The notes: generated by a model not told the origin, from the letters alone. Numbered from the stretch's first letter, positions 1 to 9,160 are shown. The stretch is DNA of 64,000 nucleotides from Agromyces cerinus subsp. cerinus (GCF_900142065.1 NZ_FSRJ01000001.1:744001-808000), one strand, 5' to 3'. Program-made: numbers and translations.

Positions 1-826
1 GAAGAACCCCGACTCGGGTCCGAGTAAAGACTGGCTCGGCTTCGTCAAGAGCCCGCGAGCCCGCAACAAGATCCGTCAGTGGTTCACCAAGGAGCGACGC
101 GACGAGGCGATCGAGCAGGGTCGCGACGCGATCGCCCGCGCGATGCGCAAGCAGAACCTGCCGCTGCAGAAGCTCATGAACCAGGAGTCCTTCGCCGAGG
201 TCGCAGCGCAACTGCGATACGACGACGTCTCCTCCTTGTACGCCGCCGTCGGCGAGGGCCATGTGTCGACGCAGTCGGTGCTCGAGAAGGTCGTCGCTCT
301 CGTGCGCGACGTCGACGAGGGCGACGAGCCCGACCTGCCGATCCCGGTGCGTTCCCGGCCGCTGCCGCGGCACTCGGATTCTGGTGTGCTCGTGCGCGGT
401 GCGCCCGACATCCTCGTCAAGCTCGCCCGCTGCTGCACCCCCGTGCCGGGCGACGAGATCGTCGGATTCGTGACGCGCGGCGCCGGTGTCTCGGTGCACC
501 AGGCAAGCTGTCACAACGTGCAGAGCCTCATGCAGGAGCCCGAGCGCATGATCGACGTGGAGTGGGCGCCGAGTTCGAAGAGCGTCTTCCTCGTGCAGAT
601 CCAGATCGAGGCGCTCGACCGCGCCGGGTTGCTCTCCGACGTCACGCGGGTGCTCTCGGAGCACCACGTCAACATCCTCTCGGCCAATGTCTCGACGTCG
701 ACCGACCGTCTCGCGCTCAGCCGTTTCGTCTTCGAGATGGGCGACACGACGCATCTCGATCGCGTGCTCAACGCGGTGCGGCGCATCGACGCCGTCTACG
801 ACGTCTACCGCGTCAGCGACGGCTGA
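1..826 (+). CDS. relA: RelA/SpoT-family (p)ppGpp synthetase/hydrolase, C-terminal part
   Basis: The gene is open at the left edge, and 274 codons remain. It makes and degrades the stringent-response alarmone (p)ppGpp. The fragment begins near the TGS/helical junction with a [19 protein letters not shown] stretch typical of long RSH proteins. It continues through the zinc-finger/CC region (Cys144-Cys145 of the fragment, with a downstream His and Cys) and ends with an ACT domain over roughly the last 75 residues. The catalytic hydrolase and synthetase domains lie outside the window. The last 14 bp overlap the end of the convergent minus-strand gene. The family assignment is firm; only the regulatory half can be judged here. 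Confidence 0.95.
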   Translation, partial: KNPDSGPSKDWLGFVKSPRARNKIRQWFTKERRDEAIEQGRDAIARAMRKQNLPLQKLMNQESFAEVAAQLRYDDVSSLYAAVGEGHVSTQSVLEKVVALVRDVDEGDEPDLPIPVRSRPLPRHSDSGVLVRGAPDILVKLARCCTPVPGDEIVGFVTRGAGVSVHQASCHNVQSLMQEPERMIDVEWAPSSKSVFLVQIQIEALDRAGLLSDVTRVLSEHHVNILSANVSTSTDRLALSRFVFEMGDTTHLDRVLNAVRRIDAVYDVYRVSDG

Positions 827-1424
827 CGCCGGCACCCTCCCGGCGGCGCTCGTCGGCGAGCATCGCCTCGACCCGGACGAGCCGGTGCAGGGCGAGGCCG
901 CGATGCGGCATTCGTGTCGAGGCTTCGAGTCGCCGGCGCAGCGCTCTCGGGAGTTCTGCATCGTCGCCGCAGAGCGACGTGACGATCGCTTCGACCTCGT
1001 CATCGGCCTCGGCCGGCTCGCGGAGCAGGTCGAAGCCGGTGCGCACCGGTGTGGTGCACCGCGCGCGCCGGTACTCGACGATCTCGTCGGGTTCGATCGC
1101 CACCTCGCGCACGAGCAGACGCGGCCCGGAGACCGACGCAACTCTGGCGGTTCGGGGCACGCAGAACTGGGCCACCGCCGGGGGAGCGGTGAGTGCGCCG
1201 TGCACCCAGGCCGCGGATCGCCGTTCGATCACGAGGCTGCGCGGAGCGCGCAGCGCGATGGCCGCTGCTCGCAGCGACGGCAGGTCGGGCTCGTCGACCG
1301 GAGCCCATCCCTCGTCGATCGGCATGAGCTCGCCGTCGATGCGGGCGGCGCAGAGCTCGGCGAGCGAGAGGTCGTCGGTGCTGAGCACGTTCGGGAGCTT
1401 GGCCATACGGACATGCTGCGACAC
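813..1424 (-). CDS. AbiEi-like conserved hypothetical protein
   Basis: The protein has 203 residues, with a GTG start preceded by a GAGG ribosome site; an in-frame ATG at 1406 is the alternative. The order of segments ([27 protein letters not shown], a W-rich AAWVHGAL stretch, and a [11 protein letters not shown] segment) resembles actinobacterial proteins annotated as type IV toxin-antitoxin AbiEi-family antitoxins. That likeness is from memory and the DNA-binding role is inference. No AbiEii nucleotidyltransferase toxin is adjacent, so it would be an orphan. It is convergent with relA and overlaps its stop codon by 14 bp. No signal peptide or membrane segment is visible. Confidence 0.6.
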   Translation of the reverse strand: MSQHVRMAKLPNVLSTDDLSLAELCAARIDGELMPIDEGWAPVDEPDLPSLRAAAIALRAPRSLVIERRSAAWVHGALTAPPAVAQFCVPRTARVASVSGPRLLVREVAIEPDEIVEYRRARCTTPVRTGFDLLREPAEADDEVEAIVTSLCGDDAELPRALRRRLEASTRMPHRGLALHRLVRVEAMLADERRREGAGVSRR

Positions 1425-1478
1425 CCTCGCACCTCAGGACGCAGGCGGCGGTGATCTGTGGAGAACGTGCCGCGCATT

Positions 1479-1510
1479 CGCCTGATCGCGGTCGAGACCG
1501 CGATCAGGCG
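1479..1510 (-). terminator. Perfect 14-bp stem-loop downstream of the DUF349 gene
   Basis: Arms 1479-1492 and 1497-1510 are perfectly complementary with a four-base CGAG loop. The hairpin lies 8 bp beyond the DUF349 stop codon on the minus strand. No U-tract follows, so it is either a U-less actinobacterial terminator or a 3' stabilising hairpin. Confidence 0.6.
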
Positions 1511-1518
1511 AGGTGGCC

Positions 1519-2751
1519 TCAGCCGCCGAGAGCCTTCAACCAGGCACGGCGCGCGTCGAGGGCTTCGCGAGCGGATGCCGCGGCCTTCGCATCGCCCGAC
1601 GCCTCAGCAGCGGCGAGCTCGGCCTCGAGCTTGTCGATCGCGTCGTGCAGCTGGCCGAGCATGCCTTCGGAGCGTGCCTTCTTCTCGGGGTCCTCGCGCT
1701 GCCAGCGCTCCTCCTCGAGCGACTTCACGTGGTTCTCGATCTTGCGGAGCCGGTCTTCGACGACCCGCACCTGATCGCGCGGAACCTTGCCGATCTCGTC
1801 CCACTTGCGCTGGATCTTGTTGAGCTCTGCGCGGGCCTGCTTGGGGTCCTTCGCGGTGAGCAGGGGCTCCGCCTCGGTGAGGAGCGCGAGCTTCTCGTCG
1901 AGGTTCGCCCGGTAGCTCTCGTCCTCCTGCGCATCGATCTCGGCCTTGGCGCTGAAGAGCACGTCGCCTGCGGCCTTGAACTTCGCCCACAGTGCGTCGT
2001 CGAGCTTCTTGCCGGCACGGCCGGCGAGCTTCCACTCGTCGAGCAGGTGGCGGTAGTCGCCGACCGCATCGGCGCCGCGCGGCGCGAGGGCCTCGGCGCG
2101 CTCGATGAGCGCCTGCTTGCGGCTGCGCACGTCGCGGTGCGCGGCGTCGAGCTCGGCGAAGAACGCCTTGCGGTGCGTCTCGATCGTCGAGCGAGCGGCG
2201 CGGAAGCGCTTCCACAGCTCGTTGGCCTCGTTCTTCGGCAGACGGGGGCCGTCCTGCTGGTGGTGCTGCCAGCGGGCGAACAGCTCGTCGAGTTCGGCGG
2301 TGGCCTGCTTCCACTGGGTCTTGGCGGGGTCGCCGGCTGCGAGGGCCTCGGCGGCTTCGACGATGGCGGTGCGCTCGGCGATCGCCTCGGCGACGGCGGC
2401 CTTCGACTCGGCCTGCTGCTGCTCCGTCAGTTCCTTCGTGGTGCCGGAGAGCGCCTCGAGCCGCGTCGCGAGCGACTCGAGGTCGCCGACGGCGTTCGCG
2501 GTGGAGACCGAGGAACGGAGGGTGGCGACGGCCTTCGCGACATCCGCTGCGGGCGCACCGCGACGCACGCGCTGCTCGAGCAGGCCCACCTGGCCGGCGA
2601 GATCGGCGTACTTGCGCTCGAAGTAGGCGAGCGCCTCTTCAGCAGAGCCGTCGGGGTACTGCCCGACCGCTCGTTCGCCGTCGCTCGTGCGCACGAAGAC
2701 GGTGCCCGTCTCGTCGACGCGGCCCCACGGTTGCTGATCTGAATCGGTCAC
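1519..2751 (-). CDS. DUF349 domain-containing protein
   Basis: This protein of 410 residues starts with GTG. Most of it consists of charged helical repeats with recurring W-x-x-F/W spacing (for example LWKRFRAARSTIE, LWAKFKAAGDVLF and IQRKWDEIGKVP), which is the DUF349 signature. The C-terminus is a predicted coiled coil rich in Glu, Lys and Ala. DUF349 proteins are widespread in actinobacteria near relA, and their molecular role is not established. No membrane segment or signal peptide is present, so a cytoplasmic location is expected. It is transcribed in the same direction as the cyclophilin gene just upstream, with an 88-bp gap, and may share its transcript. Confidence 0.85.
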   Translation of the reverse strand: MTDSDQQPWGRVDETGTVFVRTSDGERAVGQYPDGSAEEALAYFERKYADLAGQVGLLEQRVRRGAPAADVAKAVATLRSSVSTANAVGDLESLATRLEALSGTTKELTEQQQAESKAAVAEAIAERTAIVEAAEALAAGDPAKTQWKQATAELDELFARWQHHQQDGPRLPKNEANELWKRFRAARSTIETHRKAFFAELDAAHRDVRSRKQALIERAEALAPRGADAVGDYRHLLDEWKLAGRAGKKLDDALWAKFKAAGDVLFSAKAEIDAQEDESYRANLDEKLALLTEAEPLLTAKDPKQARAELNKIQRKWDEIGKVPRDQVRVVEDRLRKIENHVKSLEEERWQREDPEKKARSEGMLGQLHDAIDKLEAELAAAEASGDAKAAASAREALDARRAWLKALGG

Positions 2752-2839
2752 GGCCTCACCCTGTCGTATGTCGGATGCCGCCCGGAGGCGACGTTGACGG
2801 CATCAAGCCTATTGCACCGCCGAGGGGCGGCGCGGGCCG

Positions 2840-3616
2840 TCACTCGATCGTGAACGCCGTGATCGTGGTCGGTACGGCGGGAGCGCCGTCGCCGGCGCCG
2901 TCGCTCGTGCCCGCGTCGATGACGCCGGCCCGGAGGGCGTCGAGACCGCTCGTCACCTTGCCGATGACCGTGTACCCGCCGGTGTCGCCGGGCAGCGTCG
3001 TGTCCTCGTAGACGATGAAGAACTGGCTGCCGTTGCTGTACTGCGATTCGGCGCGGGCCATCGCGATCGTGCCGGCCGGGTAGAGCCCGTCGGCCGGAGC
3101 GTTCTCGACGGGGCCGTAGCTGTAGCCGGGACCGCCGGTGCCGTCGCCGCTCGGGTCGCCGCACTGGAGCACCCAGATGCCCTCGGTCGTGAGTCGGTGG
3201 CAGCTCGTGCCGGTGTAGAAGCCCGACTGGATGAGGCTGATCTCACTCGAGACGGCCTGCGGAGCGGCCGCGCCGTCGAGCTCGACGCCGAGCGGGATGT
3301 CGTTGAGCGTGAGCGTGCCGGTCCAGGTGCGGTCCTCGGCGATGTCCGCCGACGGCACGTCGCCCTGGTTCTCGCCTTCGGCGGGAGTCGGGGTGGGCGT
3401 CGGCGTCGCGGTCGCGGCGGGCTCGGCGCCGGGTCCACCGCTGAAGTAGAAGATCTGCGCGGCCGTCGCGAGGGCCAGCGCGACGACGAGCGCGAGCACC
3501 GCGATCACGTTGTCGCGGGTGCGCCGGCGCGCCTTCCGGGTGTGGACTTCCTGGCGTGCCTGGTAGGTGCGAAGGCGCGCTCGTTCTTCACGCGCCTGTC
3601 GGTCGTTCGATGCCAC
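2840..3616 (-). CDS. ppiB: Membrane-anchored cyclophilin-type peptidyl-prolyl cis-trans isomerase
   Basis: This enzyme catalyses cis-trans isomerisation at proline peptide bonds. The start chosen is GTG at 3616, preceded by AGGAG at a 5-nt spacing, giving 258 residues; the upstream open frame lacks such a site. An Arg/Lys-rich N-terminus precedes one transmembrane segment at about residues 37-56, then a Thr-Pro repeat linker, then a cyclophilin domain with YTGTSCHRL, a [13 protein letters not shown] segment and a SNGSQFFI stretch. Anchoring places the domain outside the membrane. The domain is somewhat divergent, which is common for this actinobacterial relA-neighbour paralogue, so full catalytic activity is likely but not proven. 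Confidence 0.9.
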   Translation of the reverse strand: MASNDRQAREERARLRTYQARQEVHTRKARRRTRDNVIAVLALVVALALATAAQIFYFSGGPGAEPAATATPTPTPTPAEGENQGDVPSADIAEDRTWTGTLTLNDIPLGVELDGAAAPQAVSSEISLIQSGFYTGTSCHRLTTEGIWVLQCGDPSGDGTGGPGYSYGPVENAPADGLYPAGTIAMARAESQYSNGSQFFIVYEDTTLPGDTGGYTVIGKVTSGLDALRAGVIDAGTSDGAGDGAPAVPTTITAFTIE

Positions 3617-3705
3617 GCATGCTCCTTCTCGGGACTCCTGCGTGCCGACTCTACGCAAGGCGGGGTGCCCAGACCAATCGCCGCACCGATGTCGGCGCCG
3701 AGATG

Positions 3706-3815
3706 CGGTGTCGGATGCCGCGACTGCGCTCGAGCGGGTGGTCGATTCCTGCCCGGCCGACGGTGTCGGATGCCGCGACTACGCTTGACGGCATGGTGGA
3801 TTCGGGCCCGGGGCT
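3706..3815 (+). repeat. Degenerate 55-bp tandem duplication across the rarA promoter and start
   Basis: Copy A (3706-3760) and copy B (3761-3815) match at about 42 of 55 positions, including the first 20 in a row. Copy B carries the working -10 (TACGCT) and the ATG. In copy A these have decayed to TGCGCT and GGG, followed by a recognisable Val-Val-Asp-Ser. Confidence 0.8.
3780..3785 (+). promoter_or_regulatory. -10 element of a probable leaderless rarA promoter
   Basis: TACGCT ends 7 nt before the rarA ATG, and no Shine-Dalgarno sequence lies between. Transcription would start at or within a base or two of the start codon. Confidence 0.55.
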
Positions 3816-5250
3816 GCGTTCAGGCGCGACTCCGCTCGCGGTGCGCATGCGCCCGACGAGCCTCGACGAGGTGGCCGGCCAGCGGCACCTGTTGACGCCC
3901 GGATCCCCGCTCGTCGCCCTCGCCGGCGATCGCTCGGGGGAGTCGGGGTCGGTCTCCGTCATCCTCTGGGGGCCGCCCGGCACGGGCAAGACGACACTCG
4001 CCCAGGCGATCGCGCGTTCGTCGGGCCGCAAGTTCGTCGAACTGTCGGCAGTGTCGGCCGGAGTGCGCGACGTGCGTCAGGTCATGGAGGAGGCGCGGGC
4101 GAGCCGCGATCTCTACGGGCTCTCGACCGTGCTCTTCCTCGACGAGATCCACCGCTTCACGAAGGCCCAGCAAGACGCCCTGCTGCCGGGCGTCGAGAAC
4201 GGCTGGGTCATCCTGGTGGCCGCGACCACCGAGAACCCCTCGTTCTCGGTCATCTCGCCGCTCCTGTCGCGTTCGCTCCTGCTCACGCTCGAACTCCTCA
4301 CCGACGACGACCTCGGGGTGCTGGTCGATCGGGCGGTCGCCGATCCGCGCGGACTGGCAGGCAAGGTGGCACTCGACCCAGAGGCACGGGCCGCCATCAT
4401 CCGGCTCGCCTCGGGCGACGCGCGACGCGCGCTCACGGCGCTCGAGGCGGCCGCCGTGGCCGCGGCGCAGGCGGTTCCCGTCGCCGCGGCACCGGAGTCG
4501 GGTGACGACGACGGCGCCGATGCGACCGGCGACGACACGCCCGCCGCCGGCACGCCCGGCGACGACGAGTCGTCGACCGAAGCAGTGACGGATGCCGCGG
4601 CATCCGCTGCGCCCGTCATCACGACCGACATCGTGGCACGTGCCGTCGACCGTGCGCTGCTGCGCTACGACCGCAACGGCGACGAGCACTACGACGTCAT
4701 CAGCGCGTTCATAAAGTCGGTGCGCGGCAGCGACGTCGACGCCTCGCTGCACTATCTCGCTCGCATGATCGAGGCGGGCGAAGACGCGCGATTCATCGCG
4801 CGCCGCATCATCGTGCTCGCCTCCGAAGACATCGGCCTCGCCGACCCGAGTGCGCTCGGAGTGGCCGTGGCCGCCGCCGACGCCGTGCAGTTCATCGGCA
4901 TGCCCGAGGGGCGGATCCCGCTCGCGCAGGCCGTCGTGCACCTGGCCACCGCCCCGAAGTCGAACGCCGCCTACGTCGGCATCGACCGGGCGATCGCCGA
5001 CGTACGCGAGGGCAAGGCCGGCCGGGTGCCGAAGCACCTGCGCGACGCGCACTACCCGGGGGCGAAGCGACTCGGCCACGGCAAGGGCTACAAGTACCCC
5101 CACGACGACGAGATCGGCGTCGTGGCGCAGGAGTACCTGCCCGAGTCGCTCCGCGGCGCCGTCTACTACGAGCCGACCGAGCACGGCAACGAGCGCGAGG
5201 TCTCTGCGCGGCTCGCGAAGCTGCGGCGCATCGTTCGCGGCGGGCGATGA
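3793..5250 (+). CDS. rarA: Replication-associated recombination protein A (RarA/MgsA), AAA+ ATPase
   Basis: RarA acts at stalled replication forks and interacts with single-strand-binding protein and clamp functions. The product has 485 residues. The AAA+ core shows Walker A (GPPGTGKT), Walker B (LFLDEIHRF), sensor TTENPSF, and then the MgsA C-terminal domain with [19 protein letters not shown] and [10 protein letters not shown]. An Ala/Asp/Gly-rich insertion of about 50 residues sits between the ATPase lid region and the MgsA domain, beyond the usual family length. It looks like a flexible linker. The ATG is chosen because the [12 protein letters not shown] family N-terminus follows it directly and a leaderless -10 lies 7 nt upstream. 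Confidence 0.95.
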   Translation: MVDSGPGLRSGATPLAVRMRPTSLDEVAGQRHLLTPGSPLVALAGDRSGESGSVSVILWGPPGTGKTTLAQAIARSSGRKFVELSAVSAGVRDVRQVMEEARASRDLYGLSTVLFLDEIHRFTKAQQDALLPGVENGWVILVAATTENPSFSVISPLLSRSLLLTLELLTDDDLGVLVDRAVADPRGLAGKVALDPEARAAIIRLASGDARRALTALEAAAVAAAQAVPVAAAPESGDDDGADATGDDTPAAGTPGDDESSTEAVTDAAASAAPVITTDIVARAVDRALLRYDRNGDEHYDVISAFIKSVRGSDVDASLHYLARMIEAGEDARFIARRIIVLASEDIGLADPSALGVAVAAADAVQFIGMPEGRIPLAQAVVHLATAPKSNAAYVGIDRAIADVREGKAGRVPKHLRDAHYPGAKRLGHGKGYKYPHDDEIGVVAQEYLPESLRGAVYYEPTEHGNEREVSARLAKLRRIVRGGR

Positions 5251-5295
5251 CCGCCACGAGCCTGAGAGCCCCCGGTGGGGCGCACTGCGCCGTCG

Positions 5296-5466
5296 TGATA
5301 TCATTTCCGTTGGCCTGAAGCCTGATTCTCGAGCGCGGCTGCGAGAGAATCACCGGCGAATGGGTGCGATCTGTAGCCGATCCACCCTTGGCGAATCCCT
5401 CTGACACAGATTCCCGGCGCACGATCGCGCCGTGAATTCACTTGAGATTCTTCCGAAAGGACATTC
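5296..5466 (+). promoter_or_regulatory. Promoter and structured 5' leader of rpsD
   Basis: An extended -10 (TGATATCAT, 5296-5304) predicts a start near 5311 and a leader of about 155 nt. Three hairpins follow: 5324-5330 with 5345-5351; 5362-5371 with 5379-5387 (9 bp, one bulge); and 5415-5420 with 5427-5432. The last lies about 20 nt before the GAAAGGA ribosome site. Ribosomal protein S4 represses its own synthesis in other bacteria by binding its leader; a similar role here is inference. Confidence 0.5.
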
Positions 5467-6090
5467 GTGTCGAACCAGTCACGTAGCAAGACCCGCCTCT
5501 CCCGTGCGCTCGGCGTCGCCCTCACCCCGAAGGCCGCCCGCTACATGGAGAAGCGCCCGTACGCTCCCGGTGAGCACGGCCGCACCAAGCGCAAGCAGGA
5601 CAGCGACTACGCCGTTCGTCTGCGCGAGAAGCAGCGCCTGCGCGCCCAGTACGGCATCCGCGAGAAGCAGCTGCGCATCGCCTTCAACGAGGCCCGTCGC
5701 ACCGACGGCCTGACCGGTGAGAACCTGGTCGAGCTGCTCGAGATGCGTCTCGACGCCATCGTGCTGCGTGCCGGCTTCGCCCGCACCATCTCGCAGGCGC
5801 GCCAGTTCGTGGTGCACCGCCACATCCTCGTCGACGGCCAGCTCGTCGACCGCCCCTCGTTCCGCGTGAAGCCGGGCCAGCTCGTGCACGTCAAGGCACG
5901 CAGCGAGGGCACCGAGCCGTTCCAGGTCGCCGCTGCCGGCGGTCACGTCGACGTGCTCCCCAAGCTCCCCGCGTACCTCGAGGTCGAGCTCGACAAGCTC
6001 CAGGTGAAGCTCGTCCGTCGTCCGAAGCGCGCCGAGGTCCCCGTGACCTGTGACGTGCAGCTGGTCGTCGAGTACTACGCAGCTCGCTGA
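5467..6090 (+). CDS. rpsD: 30S ribosomal protein S4
   Basis: S4 is a primary 16S rRNA-binding protein that nucleates 30S assembly. The protein has 207 residues, the usual length. The basic N-terminal domain (SRSKTRLSRALG, EKRPYAPGEHG) is followed by the S4 RNA-binding domain (LDAIVLRAGFARTISQARQ and VVHRHILVDG). The zinc-binding cysteines found in some S4 paralogues are absent. The start is GTG with GAAAGGA five nt upstream. The gene stands alone rather than in the alpha ribosomal operon and has its own long leader and terminator, consistent with independent control. Confidence 0.98.
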   Translation: MSNQSRSKTRLSRALGVALTPKAARYMEKRPYAPGEHGRTKRKQDSDYAVRLREKQRLRAQYGIREKQLRIAFNEARRTDGLTGENLVELLEMRLDAIVLRAGFARTISQARQFVVHRHILVDGQLVDRPSFRVKPGQLVHVKARSEGTEPFQVAAAGGHVDVLPKLPAYLEVELDKLQVKLVRRPKRAEVPVTCDVQLVVEYYAAR

Positions 6091-6105
6091 CGCAGAGCAG
6101 TTGAG

Positions 6106-6137
6106 ACAGGGGTCGCGGGGTTTCCCGCGGCCCCTGT
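6106..6137 (+). terminator. rpsD terminator stem-loop
   Basis: Arms 6106-6119 and 6124-6137 form a 14-bp stem with one G-U pair and a GTTT loop, 16 bp after the rpsD stop. Only a weak T content (GTCGT) follows. Confidence 0.75.
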
Positions 6138-6170
6138 GTCGTACCCGGCGAGCGCCTGCGGCGCGGCCAC

Positions 6171-6176
6171 TAGACT
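6171..6176 (+). promoter_or_regulatory. -10 element before the small membrane gene and alaS
   Basis: TAGACT lies 62 nt before the GTG at 6238, just after the rpsD terminator. No clear -35 hexamer is visible. It probably drives the alaS operon. Confidence 0.45.
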
Positions 6177-6237
6177 GGTGCGAGGCGTGCCGAGCGCACC
6201 GCACGGCGACACATCGATCAGGGAGCAGGAGCACCTC

Positions 6238-6441
6238 GTGAAGAGCATTCTGTGGTTCACCGTCGGCGTCGCGGCCGGATTCGCGGTCGCGCACCAGGTC
6301 AACCAGACCAAGCAGGGGCGAGACTTCTTCTCCGCGGTCGACGCGAAGGCGCGCGCCTTCGGCCAGGCGATCGCCGAGGGCTACCACGCCCGTGACGCCG
6401 AGCTCCGGGCCGAGCAGGGCGAGACGCCCGCGTCTCTCTGA
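6238..6441 (+). CDS. Small single-pass membrane protein between rpsD and alaS
   Basis: The protein has 67 residues from GTG, with GGGAGCAGGAG just upstream. One hydrophobic segment (ILWFTVGVAAGFAVAHQV, residues about 4-21) is followed by an amphipathic, charged helix containing FFSAVDAKARAFGQAIAEGY. No known domain is recognised. Actinobacteria commonly carry a short protein of this type in front of alaS, so it is probably a real conserved gene. The longer frame from 6136 lacks a ribosome site and would run back through the promoter. Function unknown. Confidence 0.7.
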   Translation: MKSILWFTVGVAAGFAVAHQVNQTKQGRDFFSAVDAKARAFGQAIAEGYHARDAELRAEQGETPASL

Positions 6442-6497
6442 GTCGCGCCCACGATGTGATGGCCCGGATGCCCCGGGCAACGACTGAGAACGGAACC

Positions 6498-9155
6498 ATG
6501 CAGACTGCCGACATCCGCCAGCGTTGGCTGGACTTCTTCGCCGAGCGCGGACACACCGTCGTCCCCTCGGCGTCGCTCGTCTCCGATGACCCCACCCTGC
6601 TCTTCACGGTCGCCGGCATGGTGCCGTTCGTGCCGTACCTCACGGGTCTCGTGCCCGCGCCGTACCCGCGCGCGACGAGCGTGCAGAAGTGCATCCGCAC
6701 GAACGACATCGAAGAGGTCGGCAAGACCCCGCGCCACGGCACGTTCTTCCAGATGAGCGGCAACTTCTCGTTCGGCGACTACTTCAAAGAGGGCGCCATC
6801 TCGATGGCGTGGGAGCTGCTGACGACCCCCGAGGCCGACGGCGGCTATGGCTTCGACCGCGACGACCTCTGGGTCACCGTCTACGAAGACGACGACGAGG
6901 CGATCGAGCTCTGGAAGAAGGTCGCAGACCTGCCCGACGAGCGCATCCAGCGCCTCGGCAAGGACACGAACTACTGGCACACCGGCCAACCCGGCCCGGC
7001 GGGGCCCTGCTCCGAGATCTTCTTCGATCGCGGCCCCGAGTACGGCATCGACGGCGGCCCCGCCACCGACGACGACCGGTACGTCGAGATCTGGAACCTC
7101 GTGTTCATGCAGTACCTCATCGACGATGTGCAGTCGAAGACCGACTTCCGCATCGTGAAGGAGCTGCCGAAGAAGAACATCGACACCGGCATGGGGCTCG
7201 AGCGCGTCGCCTTCATCAAGCAGGGCGTCGACAACATGTACGAGATCGACCAGGTGCGCCCGGTGCTCGACCGCGCTGCCGAGCTCTCGGGCCGTCGCTA
7301 CGGCGCGAACCACGACGACGATGTGCGCATGCGCGTCATCGCCGACCACGTGCGCTCCGCGCTGATGCTCATGAGCGACGGCGTGAGCCCGTCGAACGAG
7401 GGGCGCGGATACATCCTGCGCCGGCTCCTGCGCCGCAGCATCCGAGCCATGCGTCTGCTCGGCGTCGAGGGTCCGACGTTCCGCGAGCTCTTCGCGGCAT
7501 CGCGCGATGCGATGAAGTCGGCGTACCCCGAGGTCGCGCACGACTACGCGCACATCGAGCAGCTGGCCCTCGGCGAGGAGGAGACCTTCCTCCGCACGCT
7601 CACGGCCGGCACCTCGATCCTCGACCTCGCCGTCTCCAAGACGAAGGATTCGGGTCGCGGCCAGCTCGCGGGCGACACGGCCTTCCTGCTGCACGACACC
7701 TACGGGTTCCCGATCGAGCTCACGCTCGAGATGGCCGACGAGGCGGGTCTCGCCGTCGACCGCGCAGCGTTCGACACGCTCATGACCGAGCAGCGCTCCC
7801 GCGCGAAGGCCGATGCCAAGTCCAAGAAGAAGGTGCTCGCCGACCTCTCGGTGTACGCCGACTTCCGTGCCAAGGGCGAGACGATCTTCACGGGGTACAC
7901 CGAGCTGTCGACCGCGTCGACCGTGCTCGGCCTGCTCGTCGACGGTCGGCCCGTGCCGTTCGCGACCGCCGGGCAGACCGCCGAGGTGATCCTCGCCGAG
8001 ACGTCGCTGTACGCCGAGTCCGGCGGGCAGGCGCCCGACCAGGGCCGCATCGTCGGCGACGGATTCGAGCTCGAGGTGCTCGACGTGCAGAAGCCCATCA
8101 AGGGCCTCATCAGCCACACCGTGAAGGTGACGTCGGGTGAGGTCGGCGTGGGCGTGCCCGCGACGACCCTCGTCGACGAGCAGTACCGACGCGGCGCCAC
8201 GCAGGCGCACTCGGGCACGCACCTCGTGCACGCGGCACTCCGCCAGGTTCTCGGGCCGAACGCCCACCAGTCCGGCTCGTTCAACAAGGCCGGTTACCTG
8301 CGTCTCGACTACGGATGGAACTCGGCGCTCTCGGCAGAGACCCGCAGCGAGATCGAGGAGATCTCGAACGCCGCGATCCGCGACAACCTTGAGGTCGTCA
8401 CGCGAGAGATGCCGCTCGACGAGGCGAAGTCGCTCGGCGCGATGGCGCTCTTCGGCGAGAAGTACGGCGAGGTCGTGCGCGTCGTCGACATCGGCGGCCC
8501 CTGGTCGCGCGAACTCTGCGCCGGCACGCACGTGTCGACGAGCGCCGAGGTCGGCATGATCAACATCGTGGGGGAGTCCTCGGTCGGCGCGTCCAACCGC
8601 CGTGTGGAGTCGCTCGTCGGACTCGACGCCTTCCGACGCTTCGCGTCGGAGCGTGCGCTCGTCTCCGAGCTGACCTCGTCGCTGAAGACGCGCCCCGACC
8701 AGCTCGTCGACCGCGTCGGCGAGCTCGTCTCGAGCTTGAAGGCCGCTGAGAAGCGCATCCAGCAGTTCGAGGCTCGCGCCCTCAACGATCGCGTGCCCGC
8801 ACTGGCTGCCAAGGCCGTTCGCACCGGCGACGTGCTGCTCGTCGCCGAGACGGTCGGGTCGCTCGGCGCCGGTGACGAACTGCGGTCGCTCGCGACCTCC
8901 GTGCGATCGCAGCTCGGCGACGCGGCATCCGTCGTGGCCCTGACCGCCGAGGTCGGCGGCAAGCCGGTCGCGATCGTCGCGACCTCGCCTGCGGCCCGCG
9001 ACGCCGGTGCGAATGCCGGTGCTCTCGCGAAGACCATGGCGGGTGTGCTCGGCGGCGGCGGCGGTGGCAAGCCCGACCTCGCGCAGGGCGGCGGCAGCGA
9101 CCTCGCGGCGATCCCGGCCGCGCTCGACGCGGTGCGCTCGGCGCTCCGCGGGTAG
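6498..9155 (+). CDS. alaS: Alanyl-tRNA synthetase
   Basis: AlaS attaches alanine to tRNA-Ala and hydrolyses mischarged Ser/Gly products. The product has 885 residues, full length for the family. The class II catalytic core lies at the N-terminus (VPFVPYLTG, TSVQKCIRTNDIEEVGKTPRHGTFFQMSGNF in segments). The editing domain has zinc ligands His571 and His575 (HSGTH) and Cys674 and His678 (CAGTH). A Gly-rich GGGGGGKPDLAQGGG motif marks the C-terminal domain. The ATG at 6498 fits the usual MQTADIRQRW start; the 14 upstream codons are not family-like. ruvX follows after 5 bp. Confidence 0.98.
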   Translation: MQTADIRQRWLDFFAERGHTVVPSASLVSDDPTLLFTVAGMVPFVPYLTGLVPAPYPRATSVQKCIRTNDIEEVGKTPRHGTFFQMSGNFSFGDYFKEGAISMAWELLTTPEADGGYGFDRDDLWVTVYEDDDEAIELWKKVADLPDERIQRLGKDTNYWHTGQPGPAGPCSEIFFDRGPEYGIDGGPATDDDRYVEIWNLVFMQYLIDDVQSKTDFRIVKELPKKNIDTGMGLERVAFIKQGVDNMYEIDQVRPVLDRAAELSGRRYGANHDDDVRMRVIADHVRSALMLMSDGVSPSNEGRGYILRRLLRRSIRAMRLLGVEGPTFRELFAASRDAMKSAYPEVAHDYAHIEQLALGEEETFLRTLTAGTSILDLAVSKTKDSGRGQLAGDTAFLLHDTYGFPIELTLEMADEAGLAVDRAAFDTLMTEQRSRAKADAKSKKKVLADLSVYADFRAKGETIFTGYTELSTASTVLGLLVDGRPVPFATAGQTAEVILAETSLYAESGGQAPDQGRIVGDGFELEVLDVQKPIKGLISHTVKVTSGEVGVGVPATTLVDEQYRRGATQAHSGTHLVHAALRQVLGPNAHQSGSFNKAGYLRLDYGWNSALSAETRSEIEEISNAAIRDNLEVVTREMPLDEAKSLGAMALFGEKYGEVVRVVDIGGPWSRELCAGTHVSTSAEVGMINIVGESSVGASNRRVESLVGLDAFRRFASERALVSELTSSLKTRPDQLVDRVGELVSSLKAAEKRIQQFEARALNDRVPALAAKAVRTGDVLLVAETVGSLGAGDELRSLATSVRSQLGDAASVVALTAEVGGKPVAIVATSPAARDAGANAGALAKTMAGVLGGGGGGKPDLAQGGGSDLAAIPAALDAVRSALRG

Positions 9156-9160
9156 GCGCT

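Noticed and set aside
813-1424. A complete type IV toxin-antitoxin system
   Set aside because: Only an antitoxin-like gene is present; its neighbours are relA and a DUF349 gene, not a nucleotidyltransferase toxin.
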